Source: CAZVUW01 sp964629825 (GTDB lineage Bacteria > Actinomycetota > Nitriliruptoria > Euzebyales > Egibacteraceae). Taken from it: a stretch of DNA of 64,000 nucleotides. Both the position numbers and the translations under genes were made by a program. Below are positions 41,044-48,600 of this stretch, piece after piece (the first letter of the stretch is position 1; each line of letters begins with the position of its first letter). The notes below the pieces were generated by a model. That model searched no databases and was not told the origin of the DNA. It saw only the letters and a list, made by a program, of their open reading frames with translations. The stretch lies in assembly GCA_964629825.1 (NCBI GenBank), contig CAZVUW010000002.1, positions 1 through 64,000 of the forward strand. The letters run 5' to 3'.

Positions 41044-41802
41044 CTAGCCGAGGCTGAAGACGTCGTCGGGGAGGTCGAGGTCGGCGAGGTTGCGAGGGTC
41101 GAAGGAGCTGGCGCGCGGCAGGCCACGCGCGGCGTAGAAGTCGGCCAGCTGCGCCAGGTGGAAGCCGGCGTGCCAGCGCTGGGACATGAGGAGCTGCGAG
41201 AAGGGCAGGTCGCCGCGGGGCGAGGTGATCAGCGGGTCATCGCCGCTCCAGTCCTCCTCGTGGGTGAGGACCGCGTCGGTCCACGCCCGCAGCACCCCGC
41301 GCGCGTAGGTGACCAGACGCTCGTGGCCGGGCACCGTGGCCTCCACCAGGGGGTCGTCGCGCTCGGGATGCCACGGGAAGTCGTGCGAGCGCCAGGCCGC
41401 GGGCAGGAGCGAGATCGGCAGGAAGACGTTCACGGTCAGGTGCTTCAGCGTGCGGCCGCGCGACGGCGTCGGGACGAGCAGGACCTCCCAGGACGCGGAC
41501 TCGACCTCCTCGAGCCACGACTCGAGGATCGCCGCCAGGTCCCAGGCCAGGCGCACGGATTCGAGCTCGGCGGGGCCGGCCACGCCTACCAGTGAGGCGA
41601 CTTGGGCGGGGTGCAGCACGCTGGTCACGCGGCCGTCGACCGCGACCGCCGGCACGAGCGGTCGCCCGTCGGCCTCCCACTGGCGCACCTCGGCCTCGGG
41701 GCCGCGGACGTTGACCGCCTCGTAGGCGATCCCTACGGAGCCAAGGAACTCCTTGACCGCAGAGCAGGTCGCTCAGCCGGGCTGCCAGTAGACGCGGATC
41801 AT
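41044..41802 (-). CDS. Probable selenoprotein: glutaredoxin-like domain (Sec10) fused to DinB-like domain
   Basis: From ATG 41802 (GAGGGAGG site upstream) the frame reads MIRVYWQPG, then TGA (41773-41775), then ATCSAVKEFLGSVGIAYEAV. The stop falls exactly on the first cysteine of a glutaredoxin PGCxxC motif, giving Sec10-Ala-Thr-Cys13. The cis-Pro element follows (LVPAVAVDG, Pro51). Residues about 75-252 form a helical DinB-like domain with histidines 121, 211 and 215 (LKHL, WHAGFH), fitting its metal triad. Read through, the protein has 252 residues. A naive annotation would start at GTG 41688 and lose the redox site. It lies 10 nt after the MFS stop. The alternative is a nonsense-mutated pseudogene, which the exact position, intact rest and SECIS-like hairpin make unlikely. 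Confidence 0.85.
41733..41762 (-). promoter_or_regulatory. SECIS-like hairpin downstream of in-frame TGA
   Basis: Starting 11 nt after the TGA, the mRNA reads CUGCGG UCAAGG AGUU CCUUGG CU CCGUAG. CUGCGG pairs with CCGUAG and UCAAGG with CCUUGG (two G-U pairs in all), with a two-base 3' bulge and an AGUU loop. The loop G and U are 24 and 25 nt after the TGA. A small stem-loop right after UGA with a GU in its apical loop, about 16-37 nt away, is the form bound by bacterial SelB. Confidence 0.75.
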
Positions 41803-41812
41803 CCTGCCTCCC

Positions 41813-43027
41813 TCATGTGACGGGCGGACCGGCAGGGTCCGCTTCGGAGCGCTGGATCGCGGTGCCGAGCAGTGCCCGGCCGAGCTGCACCAGGCCGGCG
41901 GAGACGACCATGGAGCCGGCAGCGCCGAGCCAGGCGGCCTGGTTGGAGACGTGCTCCACCATCAGACCGAACAGCAGCGGCCCTACCGCGCCGCCGAAGA
42001 ACAGCCCCGCCTGGGTGAAGCTCGCGGCCACCGCGGGGGCGGAGCGGTGGTAGTGGACCATGCTGTAGTGCAGCAGGCCGTTCCAGCCCCACCCGAACGA
42101 CGAGCCCACCAGGGATCCGACGACGAACCAGCCCCACTGCGTCGCCCCCGCCAGGGTCGCGAAGCCGGCCGCGCCGACGAGCATCATCCGGGTCACGGTG
42201 ACCAAGTGCCGGCCGCCGCGCCGGTCGGCCCTCCAGCCCTGCACGATGCGGGTGAGGATCGACCCGATGCTCGCCCCGGCCAGGAGCAGGCCGGCCGAGG
42301 TGTGGGCGAACCCACGCGCGACCGCGGTCTCCACCATGAAGGTCGACATCGAGACCACGGCCGCGCCGGCGAACACCGCCGCGACGGCCAGGATGATGAG
42401 GCTCGGCAGCCGCCCAGCCGGAAGGACACCGCGCTTGCCCTTCGAGCCGGCCGCGAGCGAGGGGAGCAGCCGCTGGCCCACGGCTGCGAACAGCAGCGCG
42501 GCGACGCCCAGGCCGATCCAGGTGGCGCGCCAGCCGAGCCACAGGCTGGCGACCGGCACCGCCATCCCGGCGAGGAAGCTCGCCGACGGGACCGCCGCCT
42601 GCTTCAGACCGAACGCGAAGCCCTGCCGCTCCACCCGGACCTGACGAGCCAGGACGAGGTTTGCGGCCGGCTGAGCGGCGGCCTGGCACACGCCGCTCAC
42701 CGCCATGAGCACGGCGAGCTGGACCCAGCTCTGCGCGAACCCGACGCCTGCGAGCAGCGCCGCCATCAGAACGGTGGCAGCGACGCCGCCGATGCGAGGG
42801 CCGACGCGCTCAACGAGCTTGCCGGCGCTGACCGACGACAGACCCGCGACGAGATGCCCGAAGGTGACCAGCGCACCGAGCCCGGCAGAGTCGAAGCCCA
42901 GCTCAGCGCGCATCTCGGGGGCCAGCGCGCCCAGCAGGAAGTTGGGCAGGACGCTGATGATGGTCAGGCCTATGGCGAGCGCCACGGGCCGCAGTCCCGC
43001 CGCTCTACCGACCCGTGTGCCGGCCAT
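41813..43027 (-). CDS. MFS transporter
   Basis: A 404-residue major facilitator with 12 likely helices. It contains GKLVERVGPRIGGVAATVLM (loop 2/3), QAAAQPAANLVLARQV, GFAFGLKQAAVPSASFLAGMAVP and FGWGWNGLLHYSMVHY, the last two shared in form with the MFS protein at 7003-8259, so the two are paralogues. ATG 43027 has GGGAGG upstream. It shares its transcript with the selenoprotein and lies divergent from the SDR-alcohol dehydrogenase pair. Confidence 0.85.
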   Translation of the reverse strand: MAGTRVGRAAGLRPVALAIGLTIISVLPNFLLGALAPEMRAELGFDSAGLGALVTFGHLVAGLSSVSAGKLVERVGPRIGGVAATVLMAALLAGVGFAQSWVQLAVLMAVSGVCQAAAQPAANLVLARQVRVERQGFAFGLKQAAVPSASFLAGMAVPVASLWLGWRATWIGLGVAALLFAAVGQRLLPSLAAGSKGKRGVLPAGRLPSLIILAVAAVFAGAAVVSMSTFMVETAVARGFAHTSAGLLLAGASIGSILTRIVQGWRADRRGGRHLVTVTRMMLVGAAGFATLAGATQWGWFVVGSLVGSSFGWGWNGLLHYSMVHYHRSAPAVAASFTQAGLFFGGAVGPLLFGLMVEHVSNQAAWLGAAGSMVVSAGLVQLGRALLGTAIQRSEADPAGPPVT

Positions 43028-43059
43028 GCCTCCCAATCCGAAGCGCCCGTGAAGGGATA

Positions 43060-43072
43060 TATGATAGCCATA
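43060..43072 (+). promoter_or_regulatory. TATG-N5-CATA operator/-10 element of the SDR-alcohol dehydrogenase operon
   Basis: TATG, five bases, CATA form an inverted repeat just before ATG 43074. TATGAT (43060-43065) is a strong -10 hexamer; transcription would then begin at about 43072, making the SDR mRNA almost leaderless, which suits the lack of a close ribosome site. The 46-bp gap also has to serve the divergent MFS gene, so one bound protein could control both. Confidence 0.5.
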
Positions 43073-43073
43073 G

Positions 43074-43850
43074 ATGGTCGATCTCTCCGGGCAATCCTGC
43101 GCTCTGGTCACCGGTGCCGCTTCGGGCCTGGGACGCGCGACGACGACCCTTCTGCGCGAGCGCGGGGTGCGGGTTGCTGGGCTGGATCTGGCGGCGGACG
43201 ACATCGATGCCGAGGTCGCGATCGGCTGCGACGTCTCGGACGTCGACGCGGTCGCCGCGGCGGTGAGCCAGGCGGTTAAGGCTCTCGGCCGTCTCGACGC
43301 GGTGGCGCACTGCGCAGGCACGTTCCCGAGCAGCGCCGTGCCGCTGCACGCGCTGGAGCCCGAGGTCTGGCGCCGCACCATCGCGGTCAACCTCGACGGC
43401 GCCTTCGCCGTGGCCCGCGCCACCCTGCCGGAGCTCATGCGCGCCCGCGGCGCGATGGTGCTGGTGGCCTCGGTGGCGGGTGATAACCCGCAGCCGGGCG
43501 CGGCCGTCTACGCGGCCAGCAAGGCGGGCGTGACCGCCCTGGCGCGCGCGATCGCCATCGAGTACGCCCACCTGGGTGTTCGCGTCAACGCGGTGTCGCC
43601 GGGCTGGATGGACACCGCGATGGCGGCCCCCGTCCTCGGTCGGGTGCACCTGCGAGCCCGGGTCGAGAAGCGCGTCCCCCTCGGCCGCGTTGCTGCTCCG
43701 GAGGAGGTCGCCGAGGCGATCGTCTGGCTGCTGTCGGATGCGGCCGGCTACGTGACCGGCCATGAGCTGGTGGTAGACGCGGGGATGGGTAAGTCCGCCT
43801 ACGTCGACGACGGGGATGTGGCCGCCACCTGGCGGCGCGTGGAGGGATAG
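43074..43850 (+). CDS. SDR family oxidoreductase
   Basis: A 258-residue classical SDR: ALVTGAASGLGRATTTLLRERG, AHCAGTFPSSAVPLHALEP (variant of the usual NNAG), VASVAGDNPQPGAAVYAASKAGV (Ser and Tyr-x-x-x-Lys). It ends with a YVTGHELVVDAGMG tail and about 17 extra residues. Probably leaderless. It precedes the alcohol dehydrogenase by 2 nt. Confidence 0.9.
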   Translation: MVDLSGQSCALVTGAASGLGRATTTLLRERGVRVAGLDLAADDIDAEVAIGCDVSDVDAVAAAVSQAVKALGRLDAVAHCAGTFPSSAVPLHALEPEVWRRTIAVNLDGAFAVARATLPELMRARGAMVLVASVAGDNPQPGAAVYAASKAGVTALARAIAIEYAHLGVRVNAVSPGWMDTAMAAPVLGRVHLRARVEKRVPLGRVAAPEEVAEAIVWLLSDAAGYVTGHELVVDAGMGKSAYVDDGDVAATWRRVEG

Positions 43851-43852
43851 CA

Positions 43853-44872
43853 GTGCGCTGCGTCGAGATGGACCCCGGAGACGCGCGGCTCATCGACTGC
43901 CCGGGCCCGCAGCGGCAGCCGGGTTGGGCGCTGGTGCGTGTGCTCGCGTGCGGGGTCTGCGGCACCGACGTCCACATGCTGCACGGAATGGTCATGCCGC
44001 CGGGTGCCTCCTACCCCGTCCGCCCCGGGCACGAGGTCGCCGGCGTGGTCGAGGAGGTGGACGACGGCGCCCCCGTGGCCGTGGGCGACATGGTCGTCCT
44101 GCACCCCCTGGCCCCCTGCGGCCATTGCCCCCAGTGCGCCGCCGGCGACGAGCAGCTGTGTGGGTCCACGCGCGTGCTCGGCATCCACGAGCCGGGCGGT
44201 CTGGCCGACCTGGTCGTCTGGCCTGCCGATCGCATGCTGCCGGTCGAGGGGGTCGAGCCCGCGCTGGCCTCGGTCCTCGCCGACGCAGTCGCCACCGCGC
44301 ATCACGCCGTCGACCTCGCCCGGCTGCCGCGCGGCGGCGCCCTGTGCGTGATCGGCTCGGGCGGTGTTGGCACGCAGGTGCTCCAGATCGCCAGAGCACT
44401 CGACCCGGACGTCCGTCTGGCCGCCGTGGTCCGGTCCGCCGCCAGCGCCGAGCGGGTCCGGGCGCTCGGCATCCCGGTCGTCGACGGGCTGGAGGGCGCG
44501 GTCAAGCAGCTGCGCTCCGAGGTCGGCCGCTTCGATGCCGTGGTGGACTTCAGCGGCGCCGCCGAGGCGCCGGCTCAGGCGGTGCGCCTGCTCGAGCGCG
44601 GCGGCCGCCTGCTGATCGGCTCGGTGGTGGATGAGCCGCTGGACCTCGGCCCTTCGAGCATGCTCGTGACCCGCGAGATCTCCGTCCAGGGCGTCTACGC
44701 CTCAAGGCTGTCCGATCTGGCCGCGGTCATCGACCTGGTGCGGCAGGGCCGGCTCGACCTCGCGGGCACGGTCACCCACCGGCTGCCGCTGGACCGCGCG
44801 GTCGAGGCGATCGAGCTGGTCGATCAGCGCCCGCCCGGGATGGTGCGCGTGGTGGTGGACTGCACCGCCTGA
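43853..44872 (+). CDS. Zinc-dependent alcohol dehydrogenase (MDR family)
   Basis: A 339-residue MDR enzyme with GVCGTDVHMLHG (catalytic zinc Cys), GHEVAGVVEEVDDG, the structural zinc loop CGHCPQCAAGDEQLC and IGSGGVGTQVLQIARAL (Rossmann). GTG start 2 nt after the SDR stop. It ends 13 bp from the convergent ferredoxin gene. Predicted NAD(P)-dependent alcohol oxidation; substrate unknown. Only distantly similar to the other MDR at 14491-15510. Confidence 0.9.
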   Translation: MRCVEMDPGDARLIDCPGPQRQPGWALVRVLACGVCGTDVHMLHGMVMPPGASYPVRPGHEVAGVVEEVDDGAPVAVGDMVVLHPLAPCGHCPQCAAGDEQLCGSTRVLGIHEPGGLADLVVWPADRMLPVEGVEPALASVLADAVATAHHAVDLARLPRGGALCVIGSGGVGTQVLQIARALDPDVRLAAVVRSAASAERVRALGIPVVDGLEGAVKQLRSEVGRFDAVVDFSGAAEAPAQAVRLLERGGRLLIGSVVDEPLDLGPSSMLVTREISVQGVYASRLSDLAAVIDLVRQGRLDLAGTVTHRLPLDRAVEAIELVDQRPPGMVRVVVDCTA

Positions 44873-44885
44873 CGGCCGCGGTCGC

Positions 44886-45077
44886 TCAGGGGATCACGCG
44901 GATGCTGCGGGTCGGGCACAGGTCCTCGGCCTCGGCAGCTGCGTCGGCCAGCTCGGCTGGCACATCCGGCTGAAGCACCTCGACCCAGCCCTCATCGGTG
45001 ACGTGGAACAGCGCCGGGGCGACCTGCTCGCAGTAGCCGGCGCCCTCGCAGGTGTCCTGGTTGGCCTCGACTCGCAT
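44886..45077 (-). CDS. 3Fe-4S ferredoxin
   Basis: A 63-residue ferredoxin with three cluster cysteines: Cys10 and Cys16 in CEGAGYC and Cys54 in LCPTRSI. The position of a fourth cysteine is occupied by Ala or Gly, which is the pattern of 3Fe-4S ferredoxins that feed actinobacterial P450s. It begins 8 nt after the P450 stop, so it should be that enzyme's electron donor. No ferredoxin reductase is encoded here. Confidence 0.92.
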   Translation of the reverse strand: MRVEANQDTCEGAGYCEQVAPALFHVTDEGWVEVLQPDVPAELADAAAEAEDLCPTRSIRVIP

Positions 45078-45085
45078 GGTGCCTC

Positions 45086-46297
45086 CTAGGCTCGCAGCCG
45101 GACCGGGAAATGCTCGTAGTGGCGCTGGCCGCTCTGGGCGAGGCGCGGCGTGCCGTCCGGCTCAACGCCGGCGTCCAGCAGCCGCCGCAGCGTCAGGTAC
45201 TGGAAGCCCTCGCTGTCCACGCCCGTGTCGCGGCCCATGACCAGCGGACGGCCCAGGCAGACGTGCGCTCCGCCGCCGAAGGCGACGCCGAAGTGCTTCA
45301 CGCGCGCCGGCAGCCGGTTGTAGCGGTAGGGGTCGAAGACGTCGGCGTCGTCTCCGAACACCTCCGGATCGCGGTTGGCGGCGACCATGTCCAGGCCGAC
45401 CTTGTGGCCCTCCGGGATCCTGCGTCCGGTGGAGTGCAGGGTGACGTCCTCCTTGGCGAGCCTGACCAGCACCGGTGAGCCGCCGATGTGGAGCCGCAGC
45501 GTCTCGGCGATGGCGTGGCGGACGAAGGCCTCGTCGCTCAGGTGCCCGCGATCCTCGGGATGCGCCGCCACCCAGCCGCTGAGGTCCTCGACCGCGTAGG
45601 CGATCTGGGCGACCGGGTTGCCCGTCGATCCGGCCAGGAAGAGGATGCTCTCGCGCACCGGCAGGTCCTGGTCCCAGGCGTCGTCCCAGCTCAGCTGCAT
45701 CAGCGTCAGCAGGTCGACCGGCAGCTCCTCACGCTCGAGCTCCCCGCGGCGGTGGCGGGCCACGAGCTCCGCCCGGCGGTCCCAGGAGGGCTGGAAGAAC
45801 TCGCTGCGGTAGGCCTCCTTCGCGGCGAGGCCCTCGCGCAGGACCTCGTCGTGGTCGCGCGGCGACCACTCGACCGTGACGCCCTCGGAGATCGGGCCGA
45901 GCAGCTCGTACAGGCGCGCCGAGGTCTTGTCGGAGTCATAGCCGTCCAGGCCGATCAGCGCCGCCGCGAAGCGCATGAAGACATCCCGGCAGTACGCGAC
46001 CAGGTCGCCGTGCCGCCACCCGTCGCCGCCGTCGGTGAAGTGGATGCGCTCGCAGTCGTCGAGGATCGGACGGATGACCTCGCGCTCGTAGTGCTGGAGC
46101 TGGGCCTCGGCCATCAGCGGCATGTAGATGCGGCGGCGTGCGAGGTGCTCGGGACCGTCGATCACGACCAGCGATCCGCCCAGGAAGTCGCGGCCCTCGG
46201 GCCGGCCCTCCGCGGCCGAGAAGCGGCGGTCGCGGAGGATCTCGTGCACCTCCGCGAAGGAGGTGATCATGTCCAGGCCCTGCGTCACGCCGTACAT
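45086..46297 (-). CDS. Cytochrome P450
   Basis: A 403-residue soluble bacterial P450. The heme loop FGGGAHVCLGRP includes the thiolate Cys347, and ETLRL (Glu265, Arg268) is the K-helix pair. The I-helix is odd: LFLAGSTGNPVA (220-230) where most have AG-x-(D/E)-T-T, so both the acid and the alcohol that handle the oxygen protons are missing. ATG 46297, GGGAGG upstream, 4 nt after the flavoprotein stop. Expected to hydroxylate a terpenoid, steroid or alkyl substrate with the neighbouring ferredoxin, or, given the I-helix, to act in an atypical way. Confidence 0.93.
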   Translation of the reverse strand: MYGVTQGLDMITSFAEVHEILRDRRFSAAEGRPEGRDFLGGSLVVIDGPEHLARRRIYMPLMAEAQLQHYEREVIRPILDDCERIHFTDGGDGWRHGDLVAYCRDVFMRFAAALIGLDGYDSDKTSARLYELLGPISEGVTVEWSPRDHDEVLREGLAAKEAYRSEFFQPSWDRRAELVARHRRGELEREELPVDLLTLMQLSWDDAWDQDLPVRESILFLAGSTGNPVAQIAYAVEDLSGWVAAHPEDRGHLSDEAFVRHAIAETLRLHIGGSPVLVRLAKEDVTLHSTGRRIPEGHKVGLDMVAANRDPEVFGDDADVFDPYRYNRLPARVKHFGVAFGGGAHVCLGRPLVMGRDTGVDSEGFQYLTLRRLLDAGVEPDGTPRLAQSGQRHYEHFPVRLRA

Positions 46298-46301
46298 GCC
46301 G

Positions 46302-47705
46302 CTACCTCCCGGTCCTCTGTCCTCCCGGCTCCGGTGCGACCCGTTCCGAGGTCGCCGTTTCCGCGGCGGCGAGCGCCAGGGTCGCCGCCTGAGCGAGGCC
46401 GCCGGCGTACCCGCCGTCGAACATGCCGCCCGCATCGGCGCCCGCGGCGAGCAGCCCGGGGATCGGCGCGCGATTGCCATCCAGGACGCGCGCTCGGGCG
46501 TCGACCGCGAGCCCGCCCTCGGTCATGGTGATGCCCGAGCGCACCTCGACCGCACGGAACGGCGGCTCCGCGAAGCGCGGCGCGCCCCGCAGCCGGGGCG
46601 GATCCGGCGTGCCGGAGCGGGCCGCCTCGTCGTAGGCCCGAAGGGTGCGCAGCGCCTCGGCCCCGTCGAAGCCCCAGCTCGTCAGCGCTGCGCCGAGGTC
46701 CCCGAGCCGCCCGCACTCGACGGCGTTGGCGCCCTCCGCGATCGACTCGGTGAACGGGTCCGGCTTGTTCATGCCGTCCGCGGCCTTGGTCGCGAGCGCC
46801 GACGCGGTCATCCCGGCGTCGAACACCAGCACGGCGCGCCCATCGCGGCAGCGCGCCACGGCCTGGGCGTTGCGGTGGTCCATGCGCGACTCGTCGGTGA
46901 AGCGGCGTCCGTCGAGGTCGAGCAGCAGCCCCTCGGTGCTGGAGAAGAAGCTGAGCCGGATGAACTGCTCGCGGCCCCAGCGCCGCACCGGCCAGCCGAC
47001 GAGGTGTCCGTAGAAGGGCGACATCGTCTCGGTCGTCGCGGCTCCCAGCGCCGCGGCCAGCCGCAGCCCGTCGCCGGTCGCACCCGGGGCGCTGCGGACC
47101 ACCACGTTCTCGGAGGGGCAGATGTGCCGCCCGATGAGATCGAGCGCAGCGGAGAAGCCGCCCGTGGCGAGCAGCGTCCACGGGGCCGAGACGGCGGTCG
47201 TCTCGCCGCGGTCGTCTCGGATCAGGGCTCCGCAGACGGCGCCGGATGAGGTCAGCAGCGCGGTCACCGCCCGGCCGGGCAGGACCCAGCCGCCGGCGGC
47301 CTCGACCATGCCCTGGCAGCGCTCCAGGTAGCGGAGGACGTCGAAGCGGTAGCCGCGGCCGTAGCCGAGGACGGTCAGCTCGTCGGTCATCTCCACGCCG
47401 GTCGAGCGGATCCAGTCGACGGCCTCGCCGAAGCGCGCGAGCAGCAGCGCCGCCAGCGCCGGGTCGCTGGCCGGGCTCTCGGCGCTCAGGACCTCGGCGG
47501 TCGGGGCGGTCCAGATGTGACCGCCGGAGATCGCGGCGGAGCCTCCCACCGCGGGCTCCTTGTCGACCACCAGGACCTCGGCGCCGCGCGACGCGGCGAC
47601 GGCGGCGGCGGTGAGGCCGGCCATGCCGGCGCCGACAACGAGCAGGTCGAACCGCAGGTCTGCACCGCCGGCGGCGCCGTCGTCTGCCCGTGCCGGCGCG
47701 GTCAT
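46302..47705 (-). CDS. FAD-dependent oxidoreductase (3-ketosteroid dehydrogenase/fumarate reductase flavoprotein family)
   Basis: A 467-residue flavoprotein. The FAD motif DLLVVGAGMAGLTAAAVAAS is followed by LVVDKEPAVGGSAAISGG and, near the end, IPGLLAAGADAGGMFDGGYAGGLAQ. These are the blocks of the FAD_binding_2 family, which holds 3-ketosteroid delta1-dehydrogenases and urocanate or fumarate reductases. Next to a P450 and hydratases, a ring dehydrogenation is a fair guess. ATG 47705 overlaps the MaoC stop by 4 bp. Confidence 0.87.
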   Translation of the reverse strand: MTAPARADDGAAGGADLRFDLLVVGAGMAGLTAAAVAASRGAEVLVVDKEPAVGGSAAISGGHIWTAPTAEVLSAESPASDPALAALLLARFGEAVDWIRSTGVEMTDELTVLGYGRGYRFDVLRYLERCQGMVEAAGGWVLPGRAVTALLTSSGAVCGALIRDDRGETTAVSAPWTLLATGGFSAALDLIGRHICPSENVVVRSAPGATGDGLRLAAALGAATTETMSPFYGHLVGWPVRRWGREQFIRLSFFSSTEGLLLDLDGRRFTDESRMDHRNAQAVARCRDGRAVLVFDAGMTASALATKAADGMNKPDPFTESIAEGANAVECGRLGDLGAALTSWGFDGAEALRTLRAYDEAARSGTPDPPRLRGAPRFAEPPFRAVEVRSGITMTEGGLAVDARARVLDGNRAPIPGLLAAGADAGGMFDGGYAGGLAQAATLALAAAETATSERVAPEPGGQRTGR

Positions 47706-48592
47706 GCCTCGACCTGCCCGGTTGCCGTGACGATCAGGCGGCCGTCCTCGGCGCGCGCCTCAAGGGCGCAGCCGCCGGGCTCGTCGGGCTGCCACCAGCC
47801 GCGGATGAGCAGCGTCTCGCCGGGCCAGAGCCGATCGCGGAAGCGCAGCGAGAGCGACCGGATGGACCCCTCGGGCACGGCCGCGGCGAGGTGCACGCCG
47901 ACCATGCCGCCCTGCAGCATCCCCATGGTGAACACCTGCGGCAGGCCGAGCATCTTGGCGTACGGGTCATCGTGGTGGATGCGGTTGAAATCCCCGGAGG
48001 CCCCCGCGTAGCGGACGATGTCGGTGCGCGTGATCGGCCCGATGCGCTGCTCGGGTGCCAGCAGCGGACCCTCCGGCTCGGGCAGCTCGACCGGAGCCGA
48101 GGGCGCCGCCTCGCCCTTCTGGTCGCCCTTGGGGTTCGCCGCCGGCGCTGGGGGCGGGCCGTTGGGCGGCTCGGTCTCGATCAGGACCATGTCCTCGGTC
48201 AGCACCTGCTCACCCTTAGCCGAGTAGCTGGTGCGCAGCGTGACGAAGCGCATTCGCCCGCCGCGGCGCCCCTCGCGCTCCTCGATCGAGTGCAGGGAGG
48301 TCTCGCCGTCGAGGAGGTCTCCCACCCGGACCGGGCGGGTGAAGCGCCAGCGCTGCTCGCCGTGGAGGGTGCGGGGCAGGTCCAGGCCGAGGGGGCCGGT
48401 CATCAGCTCGCGGCGATCTTGCCAGTGCCCGGAGCAGGCGGTGAAGGTCGGCACGACCACACGCCCCCACAGCTGTTCCGCGGTCAGATCGGACCACTCG
48501 GCGGCTCCGAGGGCCAGCGCCATCTCGCGCGCCTTCGAGGCGTCGACCGGCAGCCGGAAGGTGGAGAGGACGTCGCCGGGGCGAGCGCTCAT
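47702..48592 (-). CDS. MaoC-like double hot-dog hydratase/dehydratase
   Basis: A 296-residue protein with two hot-dog folds. The N-terminal half (about 5-140) resembles the FAS1-like dehydratase domain (AMALALGAAEW, RFTRPVRVGDLLDGET). After a Pro/Ala linker (143-165) the C-terminal half carries the R-hydratase signature YAGASGDFNRIHHDDPYAKMLGLP (Asp and His). ATG 48592. It would add water to, or remove it from, an enoyl-CoA. Eight nt after the upstream crotonase stop. Confidence 0.88.
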   Translation of the reverse strand: MSARPGDVLSTFRLPVDASKAREMALALGAAEWSDLTAEQLWGRVVVPTFTACSGHWQDRRELMTGPLGLDLPRTLHGEQRWRFTRPVRVGDLLDGETSLHSIEEREGRRGGRMRFVTLRTSYSAKGEQVLTEDMVLIETEPPNGPPPAPAANPKGDQKGEAAPSAPVELPEPEGPLLAPEQRIGPITRTDIVRYAGASGDFNRIHHDDPYAKMLGLPQVFTMGMLQGGMVGVHLAAAVPEGSIRSLSLRFRDRLWPGETLLIRGWWQPDEPGGCALEARAEDGRLIVTATGQVEA

Positions 48593-48600
48593 GGAAGACC

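Noticed and set aside
41044..41688. A 214-residue DinB-like gene starting at GTG 41688, or a pseudogene broken by TGA at 41773-41775.
   Set aside because: No ribosome site at 41688; the upstream codons give an intact glutaredoxin start with ATG and ribosome site, and a SECIS-like hairpin follows the TGA.
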